64,000 bases of DNA from Novipirellula aureliae (lineage in GTDB: Bacteria; Planctomycetota; Planctomycetia; Pirellulales; Pirellulaceae), in NCBI RefSeq assembly GCF_007860185.1, contig NZ_SJPY01000001.1, positions 891,132 through 955,131 of the forward strand, read 5' to 3'. Shown here piece after piece: positions 25,535 through 34,381 of the stretch (positions are counted from its first letter, which is position 1; each line of letters begins with the position of its first letter). The translations under genes were made by a program, and so were the position numbers. The notes under the pieces were generated by a model. That model ran no database searches and was not told the origin of the DNA. It saw only the letters and a program-made list of their open reading frames with translations.

Positions 25535-27220
25535 GAGTGCACCTGACACTTTGTAATTGGTATGGTATTTGATTCGGGATTTGATCAGAATCTCGGTTTT
25601 CCCTTGAAAACCGGTAAACCAGGAGGGTTAGGATGGCCATTTCACCCAAGAATCGTGCTTGAGCACTGGAACTCGCCAAAGAATTAAATGAAATCAACGG
25701 AGGCCGCTACCACGACGATGGTACGCCCAAGACGTTCGACGAGCTGGAGATTGAAACCAATGCCTTAACCGATCTGCTCAGCTCGATGGCATTGAACGAG
25801 TCCGCCAAGGATCTGCCGGCAGCAGAGAAGCCTGTTCGCTGTCCGAAGTGCAAAGCCGTGCCCAAGCCGCACGACCCTGACGACGACGAACCGATGATCA
25901 TTCAATCCGCTCGCGGCGAAGTCGAGTGGATCAATGAAGGCTATTTTTGCCGGCGATGTCGCCGGTCTTTTTTTCCCTCGGCTGGCTGAATTGGCCCTCC
26001 GCGTTGAAGCCACCGTCAGCCCTAAAGTCGAACGTAAGATGGTTTACGCGGGAGCCAATAAGGCGAGTTATCAAGTCGCCAGTGACGACTTGAGAGAACT
26101 GGCCGAACTAGATATCAAAACCGAACGGATACGACTGGCCACGCTGCGAAACGGCAAGGCTCGGCGTGAACTCGAGAAGATCTTGTAGGACGCCTTCCTC
26201 GAAAAATCCATTCCCGATCAGAACAACTCTGGGCCTGCTGATAAAGAAGCACCGGAGCTGGCTGTGCTGATGAGCGACGGCGGTCGGTTCCAGCGATTTG
26301 ATCGCGGTGGCGCGAAACCTGAGTCGGGTAGCTTTTGGAAAGAAAGTCGAATGGCGATCGTGCTGTCGATGAAAACCAAGTCTCACCAAGAAGATCCCGA
26401 CGCGGAGTTGCCTGACTTCTTACAAGACGTTTGCATCGCAAAAAAGCTTGCCGAAATGGGTAAAGTCGCTGGCGAAAACCTTAAAGGTCAGCGTGGTGAC
26501 GTCTCTCAGGAGTCTCCTTGGCAACGGCCAGAACTACTTAGCAAAGACGTTGTTGCCAGCGGTAAAACCTGGCAGGAGTTTGGGCCAATGGTAGCCAGTT
26601 CAGCTTGGTATGCTGGATTCTTCAAGACGCAGCACAAGGTCTTTGTCTCGGATGGTTCTTTGGCAATCGAAGAGATGCAGCAGCAGTGGTTCGGCAACTT
26701 CACCACCGTGTTGGACATCATGCATGCGTTGTCGTATAGCTTGGCAGCGGCCCGAGCAATTTACGGTGAACAGCCACAATCGTGGGAATGCTACCGTCGT
26801 TTCGCCACATTGATCTGGCAGGGAAAGGTTGATGAAGTAATCGCAGAATTGGATCAGTACCAGGAGGAACTCGGCAGTTCTCCGGCCGACGTGAGCGATA
26901 CGGACGCTCGAGAGATCGTTCGTCGATCGCGAGTTTACTATCGCAACCATCGTGGCCGGATGGACTACCCGGAATATCGCCGGCGCGGCTATCCGCTGAC
27001 GAGCTCGATCATGGAATCAACGGTCAAGCAGGTCAATCGTCGAGTCAAAGGCAGCGAAAAATTCTGGTCGACCGAAGGTGGAGACGCTGTCTTGTGCCTA
27101 CGTGCTGCATACATTAGTGACAGCAAGCCAATGGAAGACCATTGGAAGCAAACCCAACAAAACGCCATCGGCATCCGTGCCTACTGCGCCGCGTAGATCT
27201 ACAAAGTGTCAGGTGCACTC
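25535..27220 (+). mobile_element. Insertion sequence with perfect terminal inverted repeats (ISKra4-like, inactive)
   Basis: The element spans 1686 bases. Its ends are exact 21-base inverted repeats: the left end (25535-25555) begins GAGTGCACCTGACAC, and the right end (27200-27220) is its precise complement, ending GTGTCAGGTGCACTC. Inside is one transposase reading frame, now broken. No clear target duplication is visible in the flanks. It lies between the SurA-like gene and a glycosyltransferase-like gene. Confidence 0.85.
25633..27196 (+). pseudogene. ISKra4-family transposase pseudogene
   Basis: The original frame starts at ATG 25633 (AGGAGG upstream) and is interrupted by TGA at 25660-25662, a frameshift in the T7 run at 25968-25974, and TAG at 26186-26188. 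Joined, the product is about 520 residues: an N-terminal zinc ribbon (CPKCKAVPK... and CRRCRRSFFP), a middle part with LAVLMSDGGRFQ (first catalytic Asp likely), FKTQHKVFVSDGSLAIEEM, and a C-terminus with SSIMESTVKQVNRRVKGSEKFW, typical of ISKra4 transposases. The last intact stretch (26264-27196) could look like a 310-residue gene but lacks the N-terminus. Confidence 0.85.
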
Positions 27221-27274
27221 TTTAGGCGGCGAAGGCCGCAATGTCGCTCTTCTCTCCGAGCGGAAAGCTTTCTG

Positions 27275-27976
27275 TTACCCCAGCCGCTGGCGTCTGCGAG
27301 GCCAACCCAGCAAACGCGAATAGAAGATCTGCGCGAGCAAACGCACGGGACCGCGGTAAGACGATAGATAGACTACCCCGCCACGACGCCCCGATAAAAT
27401 TCCTGCCAAGGCCGAAAAACCGCCGATCGTTAACAGGCAATACTTTGAGTTCGTCAGGAAAGCAAAGTCCTCGTCTGGATCCATGTCGATCCGTTTCTCC
27501 AGCTCCATTGGACGCCCCAACTTATCACTTATCTGCATCAGCACCCCTTCCAGTGTGCTGATATACTCCAAACTTTGATCCTGTCGGCCATCGCTGCCGA
27601 CAATGTGATTCCCATACAGCAAGACGATGCGATCGATTTCGACGTGCCGCCGCAAAATACGTTCGGTGATTGCGGCTATTTTAGCAGCCGTCGGTAGTTT
27701 CTTCTGAGTGATCCGGTCACCCAGTCTCAAATGAATCGACAACGTCCGCTCCGTCGGTGTCGTACTGCTCCGCGCACTCTGCCATTGATCGACCAATCTC
27801 GACAATAACGCGTACTTCCGTCGACGCTTGGTGGTAACCAAATAAGCCGTTCCGATCGAATCCTCGTAGTGCTGCTGGTAACCCGCCGTTTCCGAATCCG
27901 AGAATCGATGACGTTTGATGACAAAATCGCCCAAACGATACTGTGGACGACGTGGTGATAATTCAGAACTACCCAT
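27275..27976 (-). CDS. Possible fucosyltransferase-like glycosyltransferase
   Basis: A 233-residue protein. TLSIHLRLGDRI resembles the HxRxGD nucleotide-sugar motif of alpha-1,2- and O-fucosyltransferases, and DEDFAFLTNSKYCLLTIGGFSALAGIL resembles the C-terminal acceptor/donor motif of the same fold. The N-terminus (YRLGDFVIKRHRFSDSE) has no obvious signal peptide. At 233 residues it is shorter than most GT11 enzymes (about 290) and could be a truncated member. It ends 55 bases from the IS right end, so truncation by the element is possible but the present stop is outside it. Assignment is tentative. Confidence 0.45.
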   Translation of the reverse strand: MGSSELSPRRPQYRLGDFVIKRHRFSDSETAGYQQHYEDSIGTAYLVTTKRRRKYALLSRLVDQWQSARSSTTPTERTLSIHLRLGDRITQKKLPTAAKIAAITERILRRHVEIDRIVLLYGNHIVGSDGRQDQSLEYISTLEGVLMQISDKLGRPMELEKRIDMDPDEDFAFLTNSKYCLLTIGGFSALAGILSGRRGGVVYLSSYRGPVRLLAQIFYSRLLGWPRRRQRLG

Positions 27977-28283
27977 GGCGAATACTCTGTTCCGATAATC
28001 GTTAAAGATGATTCTTTCTATTTTCTAAATAGGCGAGTGAAGATTTCGCCCGCATGGGGAATTTACGAAATCATTGTCTCTCCAGTCAAGTAAAGTTTTG
28101 CCCCCTCGTCCCTCTTCCCTCGGGTGCATGACCGGGTTTGTGGGGAAGATTGGCCTGGGCTCAAATTAACATGGGATTTACAATAGGAGACGTGCAGCCC
28201 GGAAGGCTGGGAGTTTTAGAGAACACATTTTAGGTAAATTGCCATGGAATCGGCCTCCAACAGTCCCTCGGCGGACGAAATTG
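27977..28283. other. Intergenic stretch, no gene seen
   Basis: About 300 bases, locally richer in A and T than its surroundings. A small stem (GGCGA...TCGCC around 28033-28052) and a CAGCC...GGCTG pair near 28195-28209 are the only structures seen. It may include the lost 3' part of the RAYT-like gene, but I cannot align it. Confidence 0.4.
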
Positions 28284-28757
28284 CTAGCCTCGTTGCGCTC
28301 GCATCGCAACGCGTTGGCACAACAGCCGCATCCACCAACTGAAACTGCTCAGCCGCTCGCGGATTTCTTGGCATTTGATTGGACAACCAGCGATCGATTT
28401 GAGTTCTGGCTCGCTTGGCGGCAAAGGCGACCCGTCGGATTTGCGGCGGTGTGGACAGAGCATCAACCAGCGCCGAGCCACCTCCCTATCGCTCCAGGTC
28501 GCCACCAGATCGGGCCGCGATCTTAGGATCAAGTGGAGGTGGTTGTCTAGTATTGAAAAAGCTAGCAAATCTAAAGAAAAAAATTCCGCAAACTGTTGCA
28601 GATACTTTTCGATCCAGATTTTCCGGTGGTCGAAGTTTTTGCCGGACACTTGGTCATTTCCCATCAGGAAACAGCGTCGGCAGGTCCGATTGTACAGATG
28701 GGCGATAACGACCTCATGCGGATCAAACACTTCGCTACGTGCCAACCGAACCATCAC
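28284..28757 (-). pseudogene. REP-associated (RAYT/IS200-like) transposase, 3'-truncated
   Basis: The 157-residue frame has the Y1 transposase HUH motif in SILDNHLHLILRSRPD, followed by WSDREVARRWLMLCP and SSFSWWMRLLCQRVAMRAQ. In related planctomycete proteins this is followed by GRFWEGRFK and a C-terminal half that carries the catalytic tyrosine region; here the frame stops at MRAQRG and no continuation was found. It is therefore likely inactive. RAYT proteins are known to bind and mobilise REP palindromes, of which the window is full. Confidence 0.75.
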
Positions 28758-28845
28758 ACACCTCCCGAGAGAAAAGCATCAGCAGAATCACCAGGAATCG
28801 TATACCTCGGTTAGGGAAAAGGCAAATCCACCAAAATCATGCTCT

Positions 28846-28929
28846 GTCCCTTGGTGGTATGTCCCTTGGTGGTATGTCCCTTGGTGGTATCCCTTGGTGG
28901 TATCCCTTGGTGGTATCCCTTGGTGGTAT
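28846..28929. repeat. Minisatellite, 3 x 15 bp + 3 x 13 bp
   Basis: Three copies of GTCCCTTGGTGGTAT (28846-28890) are followed by three of CCCTTGGTGGTAT (28891-28929). The shift from 15 to 13 is loss of the GT linker. The peptides WWYPLVV and GIPPRDT in frames across it are repeat artefacts. Confidence 0.92.
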
Positions 28930-29131
28930 CCTTGCGGAACTATCCGTCCATCCCAAAACAGCAAGGCGCATTTTGCGAAAGATGGCCGAACGCGGTTTGG
29001 TCCGCGTTGAATCGCGCCGGGGCCGGTCCCCATTGGTGACAATTGTTTCACCCGAGCCGGCCGAAGCAATGGGACCTATTGCCACCACTGACGAAGCCAC
29101 GGAAGGAAATACGCCATGCCGATGCCAATAA
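28930..29131 (+). pseudogene. 5'-truncated winged-helix DNA-binding protein remnant
   Basis: Reading in the frame that ends at TGA/TAA 29131, the sequence after the minisatellite encodes ILAELSVHPKTARRILRKM followed by AERGLVRVESRRGRSPLVTI, a clear helix-turn-helix plus wing. The 5' part is replaced by the repeat. It precedes the recombinase pseudogene on the same strand and is probably what remains of an element's excisionase or control gene. Confidence 0.6.
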
Positions 29132-29378
29132 CGTCGATGGCAGTTATCAACACAAACAGAAGTCCGCACGCGGCAATCACATAAAGACATCCCCCTTCAC
29201 GCTGGGCAAGTTGCTTCGGAGGTTTTCTGCTCATTGATCGGATCGCAGTATTAGTTGGAACGCTGGGGGACATTTGTTAGTATACCATTGCAACGGCGAG
29301 GTTGATCCCCGAAAACCGGCTTCACCACCGGCCCGCCGTTGCTCTATCTCTCCTTTGGTGACGTTGAAAGGTGATTCA

Positions 29379-30714
29379 ATGGCAAGTCTACGCTTAGAAG
29401 ATGACCGCGGCCGCAAAGGCTACCGTTTACAGTTTCGGGACGCGGAAAAGCGAAACCGAACAATATGGCTCGGGGACGTTCCCGAATGGAAGGCGCAGGA
29501 AGTTAAGGAACACGTCGAACACTTGCTAGATCAAGTGAAGAAAAAACGTCCGCCGGAAATGGCAACGGCCGATTGGCTTGGTGGTATCAATGACGACTTG
29601 CGGAATAAGTTGGCAAGATGCGGTTTGTGCGAATCGGTCGCAAAACGTGTTGCCAAAGTTTTGACGCTGGAAAAGTGGATCGACGAATACATTGGCGAGC
29701 GGCAAGACGTAAAGGCATCGACGAAAGAGAGTTTCACGAAAGCGAAAGCAAACTTGCTTACGTTTTTCGGTCGCAAGAAACTTTTGCGGGACATTACACC
29801 GGCGGAGGGCAAGCGGTGGCGAGTCTGGCTAAAGACGAAAGGCAACCGTCGGGATAAGAATAGAAAGTGGATGGCCGAAGATACCGTGAGACGTCGAACG
29901 GCAACCGCGAAACAGTTTTTCTTGGAAGCGGTGGAACGCGGCTACATGCCGGCGGACCCCTTTGCAAAGTTGCCTAGTTCGATTCAAGGAAATGCGAAAC
30001 GGCAACACTTCGTCCCGGCCGCCGTCATTGAAAGTTGCATGGAGCATTGCCCTGACCATGAATGGAAAACGATTCTTGCATTGGCTCGCTACGGCGGTTT
30101 GCGTTGCCCAAGTGAGTTGGTGGCGTTGCGGTGGTTGGACGTGGACTTGCCCGCCGGACGGATGACACTTAACGCAAGCAAGACGGAACACCATGCGGCT
30201 GGCGGTGTTCGCGTTTGCCCGATCTTTCCCGAGTTGCGGCCGTACTTGGAAGCGGCATGAGATGCGGCCCCCGATGACGGTAGCGCGGAATTCGTCATCA
30301 CCCGCTATCGGCAATCGACCCAGAATCTACGATCCACCTTTCTGTTGATCCTGAAACGGGCGGGCGTGACCCCGTGGCCGAAGTTGTTTCAAAAACTTGC
30401 GGGCGAGCCGTGAAACGGAATTGCTGGCTCGCTATCCGGCCAAGGATGTGGTTTCGTGGATCGGCAATTCCGTTCCCGTGGCGATGAAGTCCTACGCGAT
30501 GGCAACGGACGAAGCGTTCCAAGCGGCATCGGATCCTAGCGGGCAAACCGTGGCCCCCTCGCCACTGGCGAGCGATCCCGAGCCGGAAACAGACGATTTG
30601 GGATGCAACCGCGGTTGCACTGGCGGTTGCATTTCGGGTCTATCTGGTACTATTGAGGGTCCGGACGATACGGCCGGAAATGAAAAAACACCGCAAAAAG
30701 CGGTGTTTTTTTAG
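29379..30714 (+). pseudogene. Tyrosine recombinase (integrase) pseudogene next to tRNA-Val
   Basis: ATG 29379 follows AAAGGTG. The N-terminal SAM-like domain includes LTLEKWIDEYIGERQDVK and ITPAEGKRWRVWL; the catalytic domain has the first Arg in ARYGGLRCPSELVALRW. TGA at 30258-30260 interrupts the frame after LRPYLEA, and one extra A in the A5 run at 30391-30395 shifts it; beyond that the frame resumes as NLRASRETELLARYP (H/N-x-x-R box) and GNSVPVAMKSYAM, with the probable catalytic Tyr. Restored, the protein would be about 440 residues. The last codons run into the tRNA terminator hairpin. Confidence 0.85.
30683..30712. terminator. Bidirectional factor-independent terminator
   Basis: A 12-bp perfect stem, AAAAAACACCGC (30683-30694) and GCGGTGTTTTTT (30700-30711), with a 5-base A loop. 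The A-run on one side and T-run on the other make it functional in both directions. It lies just downstream of tRNA-Val (minus) and overlaps the end of the recombinase frame (plus). Confidence 0.88.
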
Positions 30715-30744
30715 TTCAGGATAGCAAGGGGAATCACTATCTAA

Positions 30745-30818
30745 TGGGCAATACAGAACTCGAATCTGTGACCTCCACGATGTCAACGTGGCGCTCTAAC
30801 CAACTGAGCTAATTGCCC
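30745..30818 (-). tRNA. tRNA-Val (GAC anticodon)
   Basis: On the minus strand the 74-base sequence folds into a cloverleaf: acceptor GGGCAAT/ATTGCCC (7 bp), D arm AGCTCAGTTGGTTAGAGC, anticodon stem CCACG/CGTGG with loop TTGACAT (anticodon GAC), and T loop in GATTCGAGTTC. The discriminator is A; CCA is not encoded. A tyrosine recombinase pseudogene sits directly 3', which is a usual integration position. Confidence 0.95.
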
Positions 30819-31247
30819 GATTTTGTTTTCTGACACCATTTTCTCGCAGTGGTGACTCTGCTTTGGTTTGATTGACTTCGGACCGTTTCGGCACTGTTCT
30901 TGAGTGCGAGCGTCCTACAAACTGGTTGCGTAGTTTGGGCGGAATCAACCGACTCGTCAAGTACGTTTTAGGCTACCTTTTTGGTGGGAAAGGCATTTTC
31001 GTGTTGTTGAAGACGGATTTCTCGATCGAAAACGGCATTTTGTGTCGCTGTTCGCCGTTAAAATCCTGATTTCTGGCTTTTTCCTGTTGACGGTTACTTG
31101 GGGCAAGATAGATACTTTCGATACATGTTCTGTTGTAGACTATCACATTACTCCTTTTGATCGATCTCATTTGCGACACGCAAATGAATTGGTCAACCCT
31201 TTACCCGTTGTGCCAGATTCGCCCTCTGGCCGGAGACGATTTTATTA
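30819..31247. promoter_or_regulatory. Intergenic region upstream of infC
   Basis: A 429-base gap that must contain the tRNA-Val promoter (minus) and the infC promoter/leader (plus). A -35-like TTGACG is at 31087-31092 with a poor -10 (TAGATA, 16 bases on). The words GGCATTTTCGTGTTG and GGCATTTTGTGTCG form an imperfect direct repeat near 30990-31045. No gene was seen. Confidence 0.25.
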
Positions 31248-31778
31248 GTGGCATTGGCACGTAAAAGCAACCAGCAAGAAACTCGAGATAGCGTACGAAT
31301 TAATGGCCAAATCCGGATCAGTCCGATTCGGGTGGTAAGTGAAGAGGGAGAGCAGTTGGGAATCATTCCCACCGAAGCCGCTCTCGATCGTGCCCGTGAT
31401 GCGGGCCTCGACCTTGTCGAGGTCGCTCCAAATGAACGACCTCCGGTTTGCCGGATCATGGATTACGGCAAATTCAAGTACGAAAAAAACAAGAAGACAC
31501 AAAGTAGTCACGCGAAGACGAAGACGAAGGAAATTCGCCTCCGTCCCAAGACGGGTGACGAGGATGTTCGCACCAAAATCCGACAAGCGGAAAAGTTCTT
31601 AGAGCATAAGGATAAAGTCCAAGTCAGCGTTCTGTTCCGAGGCCGAGAAATGGCTCACATCGAAGAAGGACGCAAGGTGATGGAGATGGTCGTCGAGATG
31701 CTCAGTGAGGTTGGTAAGGTCGAAACGCAGCCGCAGCAACACGGTCGCCGAATGATTTGCATGATCGCTCCTAAGTAG
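31248..31778 (+). CDS. infC: Translation initiation factor IF-3
   Basis: A 176-residue factor that binds the 30S subunit and controls start codon choice. Family signatures are [55 protein letters not shown] and [12 protein letters not shown]. The start chosen is GTG 31248 with GGAG 12 bases upstream; TTG 31254 is also in frame. No ATG fits, so a non-ATG start is certain, in keeping with the rare start codons of infC in other bacteria, which allow self-regulation. The usual downstream partners rpmI and rplT are absent. Confidence 0.93.
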   Translation: MALARKSNQQETRDSVRINGQIRISPIRVVSEEGEQLGIIPTEAALDRARDAGLDLVEVAPNERPPVCRIMDYGKFKYEKNKKTQSSHAKTKTKEIRLRPKTGDEDVRTKIRQAEKFLEHKDKVQVSVLFRGREMAHIEEGRKVMEMVVEMLSEVGKVETQPQQHGRRMICMIAPK

Positions 31779-31802
31779 TCATTGTCATTGTCATTGTCAT
31801 TG
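31779..31802. repeat. Four tandem TCATTG hexamers
   Basis: (TCATTG)4 starts at the base after the infC stop codon. It is a simple repeat of unknown meaning. Confidence 0.85.
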
Positions 31803-31868
31803 GATTCGATGCTTGAGGCCGTTAGCCGGTTCGTTGGGTAAGACTTGCTCCCAGATGAGGCTTTTTCG

Positions 31869-32690
31869 ATGTCGGTCATTTCGGTAGATCAGCTTTGTCA
31901 GTTACTTGCGGAGATCGCTCCGTTGCAATTGGCAGAAACTTGGGACAACGTTGGTTTGTTGGTAGGGGATCGATCGGCAGAGGTCAATCGTGTGATGACT
32001 TGCTTGACCGTCACGCCCGCGGTCGTCGAGGAGGCCGTCTCCGAGAAGGTTGATTTGTTGGTCTCGCATCATCCACTGCCGTTCAAGCCCACCAACCGTA
32101 TCACGACGGATACAACCGCTGGTTCGATGCTGATCGATCTGATCCAAGCGGGGACGGCTATCTACAGTGCTCATACAGCTTTCGATACCGCTGCAAATGG
32201 TATCAACCAAATGTGGGCAGATCGTTTAGAGCTTCGCGATGTGAAGCCGCTTGTGGAACCGGAGAGCTCGTCTGGCCACGAGGATGATTTAGACAGGATT
32301 CTTCGTCCGGGACGGGTGGGGGAATTGCCTCAGCCGACAACCACAGGTGCATTCGTGTTACGAGTTGGGTGTTTGGTTGGTTCCGAAAACCTCCGTTATA
32401 TCGGCGATGCAGAGCGATTGATTCGCTGCGTTGCGATTGCTTGTGGCAGTGGTGGTAGCTTCTTATCCGCAGCGAAGCGTCGCGGGTGTGACGCGATGAT
32501 TACCGGCGAAGCAACCTTTCATGCTTGTCTCGAAGCCGAGTCGGTCGGTATTGAATTGGTGCTCGTAGGGCATTACCAGAGCGAAAGGTTTGCAATGGAA
32601 CGGTTGGCAGAGCAGCTTGCCGTCGAGTTGCCTGAATTGACGATTTGGGCCAGTCAGCGTGAATCCGACCCCCTCCGATTTCTTGAGTGA
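31869..32690 (+). CDS. Nif3-like dinuclear metal centre protein (YbgI/DUF34 family)
   Basis: A 273-residue protein of the Nif3/YqfO family. It shows LAETWDNVGLLVGD at the N-terminus, metal ligands in LLVSHHPLPFK, and IYSAHTAFDTAANGINQ, and near the C-terminus a second ligand set (MITGEATFHACLEAE and VLVGHYQSERFAMERL). These proteins form toroidal hexamers with two metals per subunit; the physiological reaction is debated (GTP cyclohydrolase I type 2 annotation is common). ATG 31869 is preceded by GAGG; the frame's earlier TTG is less likely. Confidence 0.9.
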   Translation: MSVISVDQLCQLLAEIAPLQLAETWDNVGLLVGDRSAEVNRVMTCLTVTPAVVEEAVSEKVDLLVSHHPLPFKPTNRITTDTTAGSMLIDLIQAGTAIYSAHTAFDTAANGINQMWADRLELRDVKPLVEPESSSGHEDDLDRILRPGRVGELPQPTTTGAFVLRVGCLVGSENLRYIGDAERLIRCVAIACGSGGSFLSAAKRRGCDAMITGEATFHACLEAESVGIELVLVGHYQSERFAMERLAEQLAVELPELTIWASQRESDPLRFLE

Positions 32691-32729
32691 GACGCACCGT
32701 TTTAGTTCGCTCGCTAAATCGTGTTCTGG

Positions 32730-33248
32730 TTACGCGCCGACGGTCGCAAGGATCTGCTCGATGTCACTGAGGGGCGCTGCCAAGATGTTGCTGATCTGCT
32801 CGGCGGTAAGCCCTTGGTCGGTCAAGGCAATCGTCCGTTTTTGCAGGTCAGCTTGTCTGTCTTTCGAAACAGGCATCGCTGCCATTGATTGTGTTGACTC
32901 GGTGGTTACGGTGATGCCGAGCGTATCGATTCGGTCATCCATTTGGCGCAGCAGCGATTGAACGATTGCGATGCGAGTATCTAATTCGGCGGTCAATTCA
33001 CGCTGGGTATCGTACATGGCGACTTGCCATCGTTGGATTTCGGGCGGTGCATTGCACAACGGAACGGCGGGCTCTTTGTGTTCTCGAATCGTTTTGAGTG
33101 CGGCTTTCGCAGCACGAGTGTCTTGGTTCACTCGTTTTCTCATGCGGAGCGTCCGCCGTGCCAGAACCCAACCTAGCAGGACAAAACCAGCGAGCATCAG
33201 CAGTTGTGCCGATTGTGTTTCGGCAAAGGCAAGTTTGAGTGCGGGCAT
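32730..33248 (-). CDS. Membrane-anchored coiled-coil protein, unknown function
   Basis: A 172-residue protein with an N-terminal transmembrane segment (QLLMLAGFVLLGWVL) and a basic stop (ARRTLRMRKR), then a helical, probably coiled-coil body (IQRWQVAMYDTQRELTAELDTRI). The C-terminus, LTDQGLTAEQISNILAAP, looks like a small HTH-like or UBA-like turn. I do not recognise the family. It is convergent with the Nif3-like gene. Confidence 0.6.
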   Translation of the reverse strand: MPALKLAFAETQSAQLLMLAGFVLLGWVLARRTLRMRKRVNQDTRAAKAALKTIREHKEPAVPLCNAPPEIQRWQVAMYDTQRELTAELDTRIAIVQSLLRQMDDRIDTLGITVTTESTQSMAAMPVSKDRQADLQKRTIALTDQGLTAEQISNILAAPLSDIEQILATVGA

Positions 33249-33488
33249 CTTGGTAGACTCAAGGTTTAGCTACGGATAAAATGGAGGCGGATCGCAACAA
33301 TCAACGGGTCGCGGGGGATCCTTTCATTTGTCATCGGTCGAAAAGGGTTGCGATCCCCCCTGCATCCAAATTGCATTGGTTTAACCCGACGTTAAGACTT
33401 TGTACGATTCATCCGAATCTATCGATGGAATGGATTTCAGTCAGTCAAGTCGATCAAATGGAAACGTTATTGTTTTTGACGCCCTAGC

Positions 33489-34277
33489 ATGAAACAGCTG
33501 TTTACGAATCATTCGCGTTGTCCGAGCAAATCCGTTGTTCGGATTTGGCATGCGACCAGTTCATCAACCGAACCGGGGTTGGTTGAGGCTTTTTGTGATG
33601 CGCAGCTAAGCGGTGAAGAGCGGCAGCGTGCTGGTCATTTTCGCGTAGCAACGAGCCGAAACCAACACATCATCGGTCGTGGGATGGTGCGGCACTTGCT
33701 TGGACATTTCGCTTGTTCTCCACCGATCGAACCTCGCTCGATCGAGCTTTCCGTTTTGCAGCATGGCAAGCCGTTCGTCAAACACCCTTCCACGTTGACT
33801 CACTCGTTTAATGTTTCGCATACCGATGGATTGGTTTTGTGTGGAATCGGATCGCAGGATCATCATTTACTTGGCGTCGATGTGGAGCGACTTGAACGGC
33901 GGACCGACACGGAGTTGGCGGATCGTTATTTTTCGCCGCCTGAGGTAGAATACGTTCGATCGTTCGCAGATGGCGAATCGCGTCGTCATGCATTTTTAAG
34001 AGTTTGGACCTTGAAGGAAGCGTTCATCAAAGCGATTGGTACGGGGCTTCACACACCGCTGGCCGATTTCGCGTTTGATGACATCGACTCGTCCTCACCA
34101 AAGATCCGAATACTCAATGAAGAATTGGACTGTGGTTCCAATTGGCAGTTTTTCACCTTTCGTCCCCGTGAACCCTTTGTCGCCGCCGTCGCCGTGTCGA
34201 TCGCTGATGCAGATACCGAGGTGTCGCTCGAGCTACAGAATTTTGACTCGCTGGTCGGTAGCGGATCTTTAGATTGA
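33489..34277 (+). CDS. 4'-phosphopantetheinyl transferase (Sfp type)
   Basis: A 262-residue enzyme that transfers phosphopantetheine from CoA to a carrier-protein serine. The magnesium and CoA motifs are clear: LLGVDVERLER, then RYFSPPEVEYV and RVWTLKEAFIKAIGTGL (WxxKEAxxK). The N-terminal half has SRNQHIIGRGMVRHLLG, also typical of Sfp proteins. Length is normal for the type. No carrier protein or synthase gene is adjacent, so the target lies elsewhere in the genome. Confidence 0.9.
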   Translation: MKQLFTNHSRCPSKSVVRIWHATSSSTEPGLVEAFCDAQLSGEERQRAGHFRVATSRNQHIIGRGMVRHLLGHFACSPPIEPRSIELSVLQHGKPFVKHPSTLTHSFNVSHTDGLVLCGIGSQDHHLLGVDVERLERRTDTELADRYFSPPEVEYVRSFADGESRRHAFLRVWTLKEAFIKAIGTGLHTPLADFAFDDIDSSSPKIRILNEELDCGSNWQFFTFRPREPFVAAVAVSIADADTEVSLELQNFDSLVGSGSLD

Positions 34278-34381
34278 CCGTTGCTTGGGCTTCTAGGCTG
34301 CGGGGGGGATTGTGGTCTCAGGCTGGGAACCTAGGCTAGGTAGATGATGGCGAAGTCGTTTCGTTAAAGGATCAATGAATA

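Noticed and set aside
26264-27196. Intact 310-residue transposase gene
   Set aside because: It is only the 3' part of a longer ISKra4-like frame; the upstream part is in frame beyond a TAG codon and lacks a proper start.
25521-27234. Target-site duplication of the IS
   Set aside because: The bases outside the left end (GCTGTCC) and right end (TTTAGGC) do not match, so no duplication can be claimed.
28375-29010. Open frames rich in WWYVP across the minisatellite
   Set aside because: The sequence is the 13/15-base repeat and the antisense of the RAYT-like remnant.
28000-30745. Second copy of the tRNA-Val 3' end as an attachment site
   Set aside because: I looked for the CGAATCTGTGA / GAACTCGAATC words in the flanking 3 kb by eye and found none; the outer boundary may be elsewhere.
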